This document shows, in pieces, positions 51,640 through 60,686 of a stretch of DNA of 64,000 nucleotides. Within the stretch, counting starts at the first letter, position 1, and every line of letters starts with the position of its first letter. The position numbers and the translations under genes were made by a program. The notes beneath the pieces are model-generated. The model saw nothing but the letters and a program-made list of their open reading frames with translations, was not told where the DNA came from and searched no databases. Source of the stretch: CTSoil-075 sp042610375 (GTDB lineage: Bacteria > Bacillota > Negativicutes > DSM-13327); contig NZ_JBGJZL010000003.1 in assembly GCF_042610375.1 (NCBI RefSeq), positions 62,001 to 126,000 on the forward strand, given 5' to 3'.

Positions 51640-51823
51640 TGTAGTAAGACTTTATTGATGTTACCTTGATATGAGTACAAACTGCTTATATAATAGATGA
51701 TAAGAAAAATAAGAATCAATGATAGAATCAGTGCCGCCTAACAAAAATAGTCTGCTTTATGTTTAATCCAACCTATAGGCTATACATGAGGTACAGGATA
51801 TATTGAAATAGAGCTAGCTGTAC
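51640..51823. other. Intergenic upstream of cooA-like gene
   Basis: About 180 bases, no gene seen. The missing 5' part of the LysR remnant is not present. Confidence 0.4.
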
Positions 51824-51835
51824 AGGAGGTTGATT

Positions 51836-52507
51836 TTGAAAAGTTTTGGAAAGCTGCAAGGGACGCACTTATTTAGTCGATTACCAGAAGCTGTTGTAAC
51901 TCAATATTTTAATCACTGTCATACACGTAAGTTTAGAAAAAAAGAAGAAATCTTTCGGCAAGAAGAACATGCGGACTATATTTATATGGTGCTTCAAGGA
52001 AGGATACGCGTGTATTTACGGTATCCAAATGGCAAAGAATTTACTCTCACCATCTTGGAAGCCGGTGCTGTCTATAGCGGTCATACGCGTACTTTTGGTC
52101 AAGCTCTTGATGACGGTGAAATTGTATTTATTCCTGTGCAATCATTTCGTAAACTACTCATGGAAGTCCCTTTATTTGCGATGAGTGTGATTTCGGTGTT
52201 AGGCGATTCTTTAAAGAACTCCATAAATACAATTGAAAGCTTAGTATTTAAAGAAGTAAATAAAAGATTGTATCAGTTTCTTTATAGTTTGGCCTTCGCT
52301 AGCGGTGAAGAAAAAACGGCCACTTTTCAAGTTATTTTAGGCTTAACTCATCAACAAATTGCAACGATTGTTGGTAGTACAAGGCAGACTGTGAGTGCTT
52401 TTTTTAATAATCTTCAAAAAGAAGGAGTAATCACACTCGAAAAAGATAAGATTATCATTCGAAATTTTGATGTGATTGCGCAACGAGCAAAAGACGATAC
52501 TGAGTAA
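51836..52507 (+). CDS. cooA: CooA-like CO-sensing CRP/FNR-family regulator
   Basis: A 223-residue CRP/FNR protein: cyclic-nucleotide-type beta-roll (residues about 15-120), long C-helix (about 110-140) and a C-terminal HTH with GLTHQQIATIVGSTRQTVSA. AVYSGHTRTF places a His at residue 83 in the position equivalent to the heme ligand His77 of Rhodospirillum CooA, as in Carboxydothermus homologues with an HTR or HSR motif. The TTG at 51836 is six bases past AGGAGG. It lies directly before cooS-cooC and probably activates them when CO binds. A general CRP role is possible if the N-terminal heme ligand is absent. Confidence 0.78.
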   Translation: MKSFGKLQGTHLFSRLPEAVVTQYFNHCHTRKFRKKEEIFRQEEHADYIYMVLQGRIRVYLRYPNGKEFTLTILEAGAVYSGHTRTFGQALDDGEIVFIPVQSFRKLLMEVPLFAMSVISVLGDSLKNSINTIESLVFKEVNKRLYQFLYSLAFASGEEKTATFQVILGLTHQQIATIVGSTRQTVSAFFNNLQKEGVITLEKDKIIIRNFDVIAQRAKDDTE

Positions 52508-52545
52508 ATGATTATCCTTTAACTGCATAATCCAACTAAAAAAAG

Positions 52546-52575
52546 AAAAAGATGTCGGCTGGCTGACATCTTTTT
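52546..52575 (+). terminator. Hairpin terminator after cooA-like gene (overlaps CooA site)
   Basis: AAAAAGATGTC and GACATCTTTTT form a stem of about 11 pairs followed by CTTTCTTTTT. It may end the regulator transcript before cooS. Confidence 0.65.
52553..52568. promoter_or_regulatory. Candidate CooA operator upstream of cooS
   Basis: TGTCGGCTGGCTGACA fits the CRP/CooA half-site pattern TGTCR-N6-YGACA. Its centre is about 42-47 bases before a start predicted from TAATTT or TATAGA (-10 candidates at 52590-52600), the normal class II activator position. Confidence 0.6.
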
Positions 52576-52622
52576 CTTTCTTTTTCTGCTAATTTATAGA
52601 TAAAGAAGAGGAGGGTATCATT

Positions 52623-54581
52623 ATGCATCAATCAAAAAATAGCCAAGTTGTCAGTTTAGATAGCGATATGGAAATTCTCTATGAAAAAGCATGTGAAGAG
52701 GGAATTGAAACGGCTTTTTCCCGGGCCAAACAGAGTGCCGCTCGTTGTCCTTTTGGTTCAGCAGGCGTTTGTTGTCGACATTGTTTGGAAGGGCCATGTC
52801 GAATTGCACCCAATGGTAAAGGCCCGCAACGGGGAATATGTGGCGCCGATGCTGATACAATTGTGGCTCGCAATCTTTTAACGACTCTTATTGAAGGAGT
52901 GGCAGGTCATGCTGAACATGGCCGAGAGATTGCTTTGGCTCTATTAGAAGCAGCAGGAGGACATTCTGATTACCCAATTAAAGGTATTGATAAATTATAT
53001 AAGGTGGCGACAGGGTTAGGCCTTGATACCAATGGAAAAACTGTCGAAGAGATTGCAAAAGCAGTAGCTCTTAAGGCATTAGAAGATTATCAAAAACAAA
53101 CGGGAATCATGAATTGGTTGACTCTACATGCACAACAACAATCCATTGAGAAATGGAATGAACTTGGTATTACTCCTATTAATATTCATTTAGAGATTTC
53201 AAAGGCGGTTACTCGAACGACCATGGGGTGTGATGCTGATCCAGTCAACCTTCTTTTGGGCTGTTTGACGATGGGGCTTGTAGATGGTTATGGCGGTTTA
53301 CATTTATCGACAGATCTACAAGATATTCTTTTTGGTGTACCGAAGGTTGTAAAGTCTAAATTTAAACTTGGTGTAATCAAACCAGACATGGTTAATATTG
53401 CAGTGCATGGTCATGTTCCGTTGTTATCAGAGAAAGTTGTTGAGTGGTCGCGTAAATTATCAGCAGAAGCAGAAGAAGTCGGTGCAACAGGAGTTAATGT
53501 TGTTGGTGTGTGTTGCTCTGGTAATGAAATTTTAATGCGTCATGGTGTACCAGCTGCTTCGAGTTTTTCATCGCAAGAATTGGTTATTGTGACGGGTCTA
53601 CTAGAAGCTATGGTGGTTGATGTACAATGCATCATGCCGGGAGTTCAAAAGGTGGCAGAGTGTTATCATACAGAAATTATCACAACCCTACCCTATATTA
53701 AAATTGCTGGCGCCACTCATATTGATTTTCATACCCATGAGGCCGATAAAGCGGCACAAGCCATCGTTCGTAAAGCCATTGCCAATTTTAAAAAGCGAGA
53801 TTTTCAAAAAACTTCAAATTTTACAGGAACAGTAGAAGCCTATGCTGGATTTTCGACAGAACAAATTGTAGAGGCGCTTGGTGCACTGAATGCCAAAGAA
53901 CCACTTCAACCTTTAATCGATGCGATCGCCAGTGGTGCCATTCGTGGTGTTGCGGCAATCGTTGGCTGTACAAATCCTCGAGAATTACAAGATTTTGGAA
54001 ATGTTACAGTCGCCAAAGAACTGCTTAAAAATAATGTTTTAGTCGTTGCAACAGGCTGTGCAGCTCATTCCTTGGCAAAACATAATTTAATGAACATGGA
54101 GGGTCTGGAATATTGCGGAGAGTCCTTGCGAGGTGTTTTACAGGCAGTCGGACAAGCGGCCGGTCTTCCATCCTTGCCTCCAACCTTACATATGGGGAGT
54201 TGTGTTGATAATTCACGTCCTGCGGACCTTTTGACCGCAGTGGCTAATTTCTTAGGAGTCGAAATTAAGGATTTACCTGCTGTTGGAACTTGTCCAGAAA
54301 CTCATAGCCCTAAAGCCTTAGCAATTGGTACTTTTTTTCTTGCAAATGGTGTAGATGTTCATATTGGTGTTGATCCACAAGTCTCTGGTTCTAAGCTTGT
54401 TACGGACGTTCTCTGTAATGGGGTAGCTGATGAGGGTTTGAATTTAGATAAGTTATTCGGTGGAAAATTAATTTATGAACAAGATCCTGTAAAAGCAGCT
54501 GCTATCTTATTGCGACGGATTGAGGAGAAAAGATTGGCTTTAGGCCTCAGTTCAAATTTTAATCCAGAGACTAGCCTATGA
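52623..54581 (+). CDS. cooS: Ni-containing carbon monoxide dehydrogenase catalytic subunit
   Basis: A 652-residue CooS-type CODH oxidising CO to CO2 with electrons passed on to ferredoxin. The N-terminus has the D/B-cluster Cys in RCPFGSAGVCCRHCLEGPCR and GICGADADTIVARN. Later NVVGVCCSGNEILMRHG, VQCIMPG, IVGCTNPRE, VVATGCAAHS and MGSCVDNSRPAD supply C-cluster ligands. Length matches monofunctional CooS. GAGGAGGG lies upstream, a CRP-type site lies 55 bases further up, and cooC overlaps its stop. No CooF, hydrogenase or acetyl-CoA synthase gene follows, so the electron acceptor is probably elsewhere. Confidence 0.96.
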   Translation: MHQSKNSQVVSLDSDMEILYEKACEEGIETAFSRAKQSAARCPFGSAGVCCRHCLEGPCRIAPNGKGPQRGICGADADTIVARNLLTTLIEGVAGHAEHGREIALALLEAAGGHSDYPIKGIDKLYKVATGLGLDTNGKTVEEIAKAVALKALEDYQKQTGIMNWLTLHAQQQSIEKWNELGITPINIHLEISKAVTRTTMGCDADPVNLLLGCLTMGLVDGYGGLHLSTDLQDILFGVPKVVKSKFKLGVIKPDMVNIAVHGHVPLLSEKVVEWSRKLSAEAEEVGATGVNVVGVCCSGNEILMRHGVPAASSFSSQELVIVTGLLEAMVVDVQCIMPGVQKVAECYHTEIITTLPYIKIAGATHIDFHTHEADKAAQAIVRKAIANFKKRDFQKTSNFTGTVEAYAGFSTEQIVEALGALNAKEPLQPLIDAIASGAIRGVAAIVGCTNPRELQDFGNVTVAKELLKNNVLVVATGCAAHSLAKHNLMNMEGLEYCGESLRGVLQAVGQAAGLPSLPPTLHMGSCVDNSRPADLLTAVANFLGVEIKDLPAVGTCPETHSPKALAIGTFFLANGVDVHIGVDPQVSGSKLVTDVLCNGVADEGLNLDKLFGGKLIYEQDPVKAAAILLRRIEEKRLALGLSSNFNPETSL

Positions 54582-55381
54582 GACCGAGGGGATTGAAGAT
54601 TGCCATCTCTGGTAAAGGTGGTGTTGGGAAAACAACACTTGCATCCCTCCTATGCCATGTATTAGCTGCAAGAGGTAGTAAGGTATTGGCAGTTGATGCT
54701 GATCCGGATGCTAATCTTGGAATGGCCCTTGGATTTAGTTCAGAAGTTCTTGCTCAAGCAACAACCATTGCTCAAGATGAAAAACTAATCGAAGAGCGTA
54801 CGGGTGCAACACCTGGTGGATTTGGGGAGTGGTTTACTCTAAATCCTCTGGTCGACGATATACCTGAAAAATATGTGGTGCAAAAGGGGAATATCGGCCT
54901 TTTGCAAATGGGTGCTAAAGGAGTAGGCGGTACAGGATGTGCTTGTCCAGAAAGTATACTGCTCAAATCACTGTTAAGTCATTTAGTGCTAGACAGAAAT
55001 GAGGCTGTTATTGTTGATATGGAGGCTGGTTTAGAGCATTTAGGCCGGGGTACAGCAGAAGGTGTAGATATTTTTATTATCGTTGTTGAACCTGGGCAGC
55101 GTAGCTTTGCAACAGCCCATGCTGTAGCAAAAATGGCAAAGGATTTAAAGATCCAAAATATATATGTTGTCATTAGCAAATTTCAAGGTACAGAATTAAC
55201 ATCTATAACGGAGCAATTTGAAGAGTTAAGGGTCATTGGTGTTCTTCCATACAAAGTAGAAGCTGTTGTTGCTGATTTGCAAGGTAAGACTTTATTTGAT
55301 TTGTGTCCGGATCTTGTGGAAGAGGCTGCCTGTATTTTAGATAAAGCAATGAATGAAATCACTACTTTAACGATAGTGTAA
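54578..55381 (+). CDS. cooC: CO dehydrogenase maturation ATPase CooC
   Basis: A 267-residue SIMIBI-class P-loop ATPase that delivers nickel to CooS. GKGGVGKTTLASLLCH is the deviant Walker A at the N-terminus and DADPDANLGMALG follows. GTGCACPES near residue 127 includes the CxC motif that in CooC binds nickel or zinc at the dimer interface. Its start overlaps the cooS stop by four bases (ATGA), so the two are coupled. A terminator follows. Confidence 0.94.
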   Translation: MRPRGLKIAISGKGGVGKTTLASLLCHVLAARGSKVLAVDADPDANLGMALGFSSEVLAQATTIAQDEKLIEERTGATPGGFGEWFTLNPLVDDIPEKYVVQKGNIGLLQMGAKGVGGTGCACPESILLKSLLSHLVLDRNEAVIVDMEAGLEHLGRGTAEGVDIFIIVVEPGQRSFATAHAVAKMAKDLKIQNIYVVISKFQGTELTSITEQFEELRVIGVLPYKVEAVVADLQGKTLFDLCPDLVEEAACILDKAMNEITTLTIV

Positions 55382-55398
55382 TTTACTATCTTTCATAG

Positions 55399-55443
55399 AG
55401 TCCGCCAACAAGAAGAGAATCTTCTGATTGGCGGACTTCTTCT
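55399..55443 (+). terminator. Terminator of cooS-cooC operon
   Basis: AGTCCGCCAA and TTGGCGGACT form a 10-bp perfect stem with further inner pairing (AGAAGA/TCTTCT), then T-rich sequence. Confidence 0.8.
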
Positions 55444-55621
55444 ATTGTAAGATATCAAAATTTATAAAGAGGATCAGTTGCAGGTGAGATTGTTATGTTA
55501 TAATCGAATTGAATCATGATCGTAGTAAGCATCCTTAGTATTTCAGGAAAATTTCATTAATTTGTGATGTAATAGAGTTGTTAATTTTTTAATAGCATTG
55601 AATTGAAATGGGGTTAAAGCA

Positions 55622-56314
55622 ATGAAAATATTAATAGCTGAAGACGATCAAAGATTTGGGAATCTTGTTTATCAAATGCTATTACGACAGAATATGCAAG
55701 TCGATTGGGTTCATTCAGGAGATGATGCGTTAGACTTTATCAAAAATGAACTCTACGATGTGATTATTTTAGATTGGATGATGCCCAAAAAAACTGGTCT
55801 GGAAGTATGTAAAGAACTAAGGGAAGAACATTATCAGGGTGGAATACTGATGCTGACAGCAAAGGATACTGTGGATGACTTAGTCGTTGGTTTAGAAGCA
55901 GGTGCCGATGATTATATTGTTAAACCTTTTGAATTTAAAGAACTATTAGCGCGAATTCAGTCTGTAGCGAGGAGAAGCAAAGTTGCATTAAAAGAAGAAT
56001 GTGTAAAAGCGGCTGATCTTGAATTGAACCGAGGGACGAAATTGGCGAAGCGAGGGACAAGAATGATACAGTTGACAGGACGCGAGTTTCAGCTTTTAGA
56101 TATATTGATGCAAAATTACGGGAGAGTTCTGCCGAAAGAACTCATCCTCGATCATATATGGGGATTGGAGAGTGAAATTTCGCCTAATAATTTAGAAGCT
56201 TTTGTGCGGTTGTTACGAAAAAAAATTGACTACCCAGGCGAGGAAGAATTGATTCAAAATATTCGAGGAGTTGGGTATAAGATGGAGGCGAGAAAGATTG
56301 TCCGAAGCTCGTAA
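55622..56314 (+). CDS. OmpR/PhoB-family response regulator
   Basis: A 230-residue two-component regulator. The receiver has acidic residues in IAEDDQRFG, phospho-Asp in VIILDWMMPKKTG (about residue 52), Thr in MLTAKD and Lys in VKPFEFKELLAR. The C-terminal winged helix carries LTGREFQLLDILMQNYGRVL. The kinase gene begins inside its last codons, so both are translated together. The signal is unknown. Confidence 0.93.
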   Translation: MKILIAEDDQRFGNLVYQMLLRQNMQVDWVHSGDDALDFIKNELYDVIILDWMMPKKTGLEVCKELREEHYQGGILMLTAKDTVDDLVVGLEAGADDYIVKPFEFKELLARIQSVARRSKVALKEECVKAADLELNRGTKLAKRGTRMIQLTGREFQLLDILMQNYGRVLPKELILDHIWGLESEISPNNLEAFVRLLRKKIDYPGEEELIQNIRGVGYKMEARKIVRSS

Positions 56315-57602
56315 AAAACTGACGATTGTATATAGTATGGTATTCGGACTGTTCTTACTGGTGTTTACAGGAATGGCATGCTTTATTCTTGTCTGGGGCA
56401 CCTATGCGGAACGAACAGAAGAAATCGAAATTTTGGCAAATGAGATTGAAAATGAGCAACTAGACTTGATTGTACAGCAATACAAAAAGAAAAATCTTAC
56501 AACACCAGAAGTTGCCATCGAAGATGACTATGATATCAGTGGACAAGTTTTTTACTATATATTGGGTCCTGAAAAGCAGGTGATTAAAGTCGATCCACCT
56601 GTTCCTGTTTTGCGTGCGCCAGTTTATGAGGAAATTATGAAATGGAGCCCTGGAAAAAATACTAAAGTTGCTACCGTCACCTTGCCAACTGATGAGATGG
56701 CAACTTTGGTTTTGACCGCACATAAAGTGTATCGTGGAGAATCACTGTTGGCTACAATCTATGTCGGTAGGGATGTGACAGCCTATGCGCGTAGTCTCGT
56801 TCGCAGTATAGTGACATTAAGTGGATCAGCCTTTTTATTTTTAATTCTAGCTGCAGTGATAGGCTATTTTTTAGCAGGTAAGGTCACAATTCCAATGGAG
56901 GAATCAATTAAAAGGAAAAAACAATTTATTGCTGATGCATCTCATGAACTGCGGACTCCTTTAAGTGTACTCTTAACCTCGATCGAAGCTATTGAAATGG
57001 ATAAAGATAATTTTTTATCACCTTTCTCATTGCAAATCATGAGCGATGCAAAAGATGAATTTTTTCGTTTAAAACGATTAGTCAATGACTTGTTAACATT
57101 GGCACGAGCCGATACGGGAGATGTGAAACTAAAAAAAGAAGCTTTCTCCCTCAATTTACTGAGCGAACAAGTCATACATTCTTTGAAAACTACAGCTGAA
57201 CAGAAAAAAATTAGAGTCCGGTTTCAGATGAATGAATCCATCGAATTAAATGCTGACCCAGAACGTATTTATCAATTGCTTTATATCTTAATTGATAATG
57301 GTTTGAAATATAGTTTACCTAAAAGTGAAATCGTAATCCATCTTGAACGAGTGAAAAATGGAAAAAATTCCTATGTTAAAATTGTTGTGGAAGATACTGG
57401 GCCAGGTATTCCTGCAAAATTTCATGAAAAAATCTTTCAACGATTTTTCCGAATTGACGAATCAAGGTCACGGGCTATTGAAGGCTCAGGCTTAGGATTA
57501 TCCATTGCTCAATGGATTGTTCATGCCCATCAAGGTGAAATTTCTGTTCATAGTGAACCGAGTAAGGGGAGTCAATTTATTGTCCTCATTCCAAGTCCTT
57601 AA
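56298..57602 (+). CDS. Membrane sensor histidine kinase
   Basis: A 434-residue kinase. TM1 lies near residues 7-32 and TM2 near 170-190, enclosing an extracytoplasmic sensor of about 135 residues. HisKA carries FIADASHELRTPLSVLL (phospho-His), and the ATPase has DNGLKYSLPKSE, DTGPGIPAKF and GSGLGLSIAQ boxes. TTG at 56298 follows GGAGGCG by about nine bases, overlapping the response regulator's end. It resembles SaeS/CiaH-like envelope-sensing kinases. The stimulus is not evident. Confidence 0.92.
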   Translation: MSEARKKLTIVYSMVFGLFLLVFTGMACFILVWGTYAERTEEIEILANEIENEQLDLIVQQYKKKNLTTPEVAIEDDYDISGQVFYYILGPEKQVIKVDPPVPVLRAPVYEEIMKWSPGKNTKVATVTLPTDEMATLVLTAHKVYRGESLLATIYVGRDVTAYARSLVRSIVTLSGSAFLFLILAAVIGYFLAGKVTIPMEESIKRKKQFIADASHELRTPLSVLLTSIEAIEMDKDNFLSPFSLQIMSDAKDEFFRLKRLVNDLLTLARADTGDVKLKKEAFSLNLLSEQVIHSLKTTAEQKKIRVRFQMNESIELNADPERIYQLLYILIDNGLKYSLPKSEIVIHLERVKNGKNSYVKIVVEDTGPGIPAKFHEKIFQRFFRIDESRSRAIEGSGLGLSIAQWIVHAHQGEISVHSEPSKGSQFIVLIPSP

Positions 57603-57781
57603 ATTCCTTATCACCTTCAATATTCTTTCAACAAAATTTCAGTTTGTTTTGCTATACTCAATTAGCAATAGAAATCAATTGATCAATTACGTAAAAAATC
57701 AAATAAGTTCTGTACTACATGGGTGGTGCAGGGCTTATTTCTATATTTATGATCTGTCTGGAGAATACAAAGAGGTGTAAT

Positions 57782-59020
57782 ATGGAGCAAGATGTTAGTC
57801 GGCTTTCTTCTTCAAAAAGACAAATTCGCCGTTTTAGGAAAGGGCGAGTTGCGATGCTGCTCACTATGATTATTTTTTTAGTTGCAGGAGTTACATATGC
57901 ATTTTTAAGTGGACCTTCTTCTACAAATACCTTAGTAAGCACATTTCTGATGAAAGAAAAAATTAATATATTGGTTCTTGGTGTTGATGCACGTGACGAT
58001 GATGTAGGTCGTTCTGATACTACTTTTGTAGTTACCATTGATACAATTGGCAAAAAAATCACCATGCTTTCTATTCCCCGGGATTCTCGTGTAAAAATCG
58101 ATGGGCATGGGTGGGACAAAATTAATCATGCCTACGCGTTTGGTGGGGCAAAATTGTCTAAATCATCTGTTGAAAATTTATTGACGATACCTGTAGATTA
58201 TACTGTAGTCATAAATTTTCAAGGATTTGTTCACATGATTGATGCAATTGGCGGAGTGACGATTGATGTAGATAAACGAATGTATTACTCTGATCCATAT
58301 GATGATGATGGAGGATTATACATTGACCTTCGTCCTGGTATTCAAAAACTCAATGGAAAAACTGCTATGGAATATGTGCGTTACAGAGATGAAGAAGGCG
58401 ATATCGGCAGAGTGAGCAGACAACAAAAGTTTTTAAAAGGCTTATTAAAGGAACTCAGTGAGCCGCAGATTATTACGAGTCTGCCTAATCTTATTAAAGA
58501 ATTTGCTATAGCAGTAAAAACTGATATGCCAAGTAAAGAAATGGTGAAGTTAATCCCTATTATAAGCGAGGCGGCAAAAATAGGTTTATATACGGAATGG
58601 GTAGCTGGTACTCCATATTGGATCCACGATGTTAGTTATTGGTTGCCTGATATTAAAGAGCTTCGATATAAAGTTGCTCAAATACAAGGCCTTACTGTAG
58701 ACGGACTTTATACACAAGTAACGGATCGATTAGTAAGTGAATATGCAAATTCCATACCCCGGGAAATAAAAGTGGTTGAGTCTCTGCCGGATAGTAAAAA
58801 AACTTTGAAGTTAGATAAACAAAATACAGATTCCATTAAAACAATAACAGCTGCAGTTTCTTCCTCGGATCAAGTGAAAGGGAATCAAAGTTCTGTAAAT
58901 GGGAAAAATAGTGCAGATCCTATCAATATTAAAAATACCAATTATCAAAATACGGAAGTGGCCGGGGCGAATAATGAAAAAATACATAATAACATGGTAA
59001 CGAGTATAAAATCCAAATAG
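57782..59020 (+). CDS. LytR-CpsA-Psr (LCP) family protein
   Basis: A 412-residue protein: a short basic cytoplasmic tail, a TM helix (residues about 20-42), an LCP domain (about 55-260) with ILVLGVDARD, SIPRDSRVKI and EGDIGRVSRQQKFL, and a C-terminal low-complexity region (about 345-412, Asn/Ser/Lys-rich). The second of two LCP genes in the window; the long Asn-rich tail is not seen in the first. AGAGGTG lies eight bases before ATG at 57782. It precedes uppP, which recycles the same lipid carrier that LCP enzymes release. Confidence 0.9.
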   Translation: MEQDVSRLSSSKRQIRRFRKGRVAMLLTMIIFLVAGVTYAFLSGPSSTNTLVSTFLMKEKINILVLGVDARDDDVGRSDTTFVVTIDTIGKKITMLSIPRDSRVKIDGHGWDKINHAYAFGGAKLSKSSVENLLTIPVDYTVVINFQGFVHMIDAIGGVTIDVDKRMYYSDPYDDDGGLYIDLRPGIQKLNGKTAMEYVRYRDEEGDIGRVSRQQKFLKGLLKELSEPQIITSLPNLIKEFAIAVKTDMPSKEMVKLIPIISEAAKIGLYTEWVAGTPYWIHDVSYWLPDIKELRYKVAQIQGLTVDGLYTQVTDRLVSEYANSIPREIKVVESLPDSKKTLKLDKQNTDSIKTITAAVSSSDQVKGNQSSVNGKNSADPINIKNTNYQNTEVAGANNEKIHNNMVTSIKSK

Positions 59021-59099
59021 TAAAAGTAACCATATTTTTTAACTGAGTGGGACGGTTATTTTATATCATTTAAATGAACGAAACAAAGGAGATTTTATT

Positions 59100-59930
59100 T
59101 TGACGATACTTCAAACACTTATTTTTGCAATTGTTCAGGGGATTACAGAACTTTTTCCTATTAGCAGTGTAGCACATGGGGTTTTAACGCCTTATTTTTT
59201 TAATTGGAATTTAGATCCAGAGTTTTTAAAAGAACATTTTCTTCCATTTTTGGTGATGTTACATTTAGGTACTGCCATAACTCTTTTACTGTATTTTGGT
59301 ACAGAATGGACTAAAATTGTGATTTCCATATTTAAAAAAGATGATCGATCCAGAAAGATGATGTTTCTTATAGTGGCTGGTACGATTCCCGCTGCTGTAA
59401 TTGGGATTCTCCTAGAAAAACCACTTCGTCATATGTTTAGTAATGTAAGTAGTGCTGCATTTTTCTTAATCATAAATGGGTTTATACTCTATTGGGGGGA
59501 ACGATTACGAGGAGAAGGACAAGGTAAAAAAAGTATTAATGATCTCAGTTATAAGCAAGCAATGACCATAGGCTTATTTCAATCCTTAGCACTGATTCCG
59601 GGATTTTCTCGTTCAGGTGCCACAATGACGGCAGGTTTTTGGATGGGTTTAAAGCATGAAGAGTCTGCTCGGTTCTCGATGCTGCTTGCCACTCCAATCA
59701 TTATTGGAGCGAGTATAATCGAAGTTCCCAAACTGATGCATACTGATATTGCTGGCTTATTCCAAATTTCATTAATTGGAGGGATTGCATCTGGTGTCGC
59801 AGCATTTTTTAGTGTCTGGACTTTAATGAAATGGTTTCACAGTAATGAAATCAACGCGATGCGTCCTTTCGCCTGGTACTGCTGGTTATTAGGCGGCGGA
59901 GTTTTGATTAGTCAATTTATTTTTAGATGA
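59100..59930 (+). CDS. uppP: Undecaprenyl-diphosphatase UppP
   Basis: A 276-residue membrane phosphatase of the BacA type that regenerates undecaprenyl phosphate. The first motif reads QGITELFPISSVAHG (the usual form is EFLPISSTAH), with the conserved Glu and Ser; the second is PGFSRSGATM. Eight membrane helices are predicted. TTG at 59100 is preceded by AAGGAGA. Placement after the LCP gene links it to cell-envelope polymer assembly. Confidence 0.92.
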   Translation: MTILQTLIFAIVQGITELFPISSVAHGVLTPYFFNWNLDPEFLKEHFLPFLVMLHLGTAITLLLYFGTEWTKIVISIFKKDDRSRKMMFLIVAGTIPAAVIGILLEKPLRHMFSNVSSAAFFLIINGFILYWGERLRGEGQGKKSINDLSYKQAMTIGLFQSLALIPGFSRSGATMTAGFWMGLKHEESARFSMLLATPIIIGASIIEVPKLMHTDIAGLFQISLIGGIASGVAAFFSVWTLMKWFHSNEINAMRPFAWYCWLLGGGVLISQFIFR

Positions 59931-60010
59931 TCTTATTACAGAAGAAATCTAAAAGGATGAAATAGAGATTAATTTAATTTGAAAAATAAAGATGATATGA
60001 TACGAAACAG

Positions 60011-60057
60011 AGGAGCTGTGGATAACTCATTTATGAGTTGCCACAGCTCTTTTTTTG
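60011..60057 (+). terminator. Terminator after uppP
   Basis: GAGCTGTGGATAACTCAT pairs with ATGAGTTGCCACAGCTC with one unpaired position, then T7. Confidence 0.85.
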
Positions 60058-60092
60058 CAAATAAATGTTTTTGCCTTTTAGACATTTCTTAA

Positions 60093-60119
60093 TAAAAACT
60101 AAATATATGTTTGCGATAC
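60093..60119 (+). promoter_or_regulatory. Candidate flagellar sigma-28 (SigD-type) promoter
   Basis: TAAA at 60093-60096 and GCGATA at 60113-60118 are spaced as in TAAA-N15-GCCGATAA, missing one C of the -10. It is 46 bases upstream of flgD. Confidence 0.4.
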
Positions 60120-60164
60120 TAGAGCAAGAAAATAGATTGTTCGACATAAAGGGAGGAAATATAA

Positions 60165-60584
60165 ATGAGTATTACATCATCCGTTACGTCTAGTTCTTCG
60201 GTAGCGTCAACGACTTCTAGTACAACTACTTCTAACAGCTTAGATGCTGATTCATTTCTTCAATTATTGGCATCAGAACTAAAATATCAAGATCCTAGCG
60301 ATCCAGTTAGTGCTACCGAGTATGTATCTCAGATGGCTCAAATCAGCTCTTTATCTCAATTATCAAGCATTTATACTTCAGTTAACAATGCTGCAGCATA
60401 TAACATGATTGGTCAGGAAGCTACTTATTCTGTCACTGATTCATCAGGTTCTACAACTACAGGAAGTGGAACCGTAAATTCTGTGACGATTTCTGGTAGT
60501 AATACTTATGTTGATGTTGGAGGAACTAAAGTAAACCTTAGTTCAATTACTCAAGTGGGATCCAATAGTACAACAAGTGCGTAA
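60165..60584 (+). CDS. flgD: Flagellar hook capping protein FlgD
   Basis: A 139-residue FlgD. The conserved core DADSFLQLLASELKYQDPSD (positions about 26-45) is followed by EYVSQMAQISSLSQLSSI. A Ser/Thr-rich N-terminus precedes it. The C-terminal half is shorter than in enteric FlgD and seems to keep only part of the FLN/tudor region, as common in Firmicutes. FlgD caps the growing hook. GGGAGG precedes the ATG. Confidence 0.9.
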   Translation: MSITSSVTSSSSVASTTSSTTTSNSLDADSFLQLLASELKYQDPSDPVSATEYVSQMAQISSLSQLSSIYTSVNNAAAYNMIGQEATYSVTDSSGSTTTGSGTVNSVTISGSNTYVDVGGTKVNLSSITQVGSNSTTSA

Positions 60585-60686
60585 TTGTAGTTTATGTTAA
60601 TAATTGAGTACATTATAGCTTACCTCTATAGAGAGAGGATACAGGTTATTTCTAAATAAAATAGTAGGTAAAGTGAGGAATTTTAT

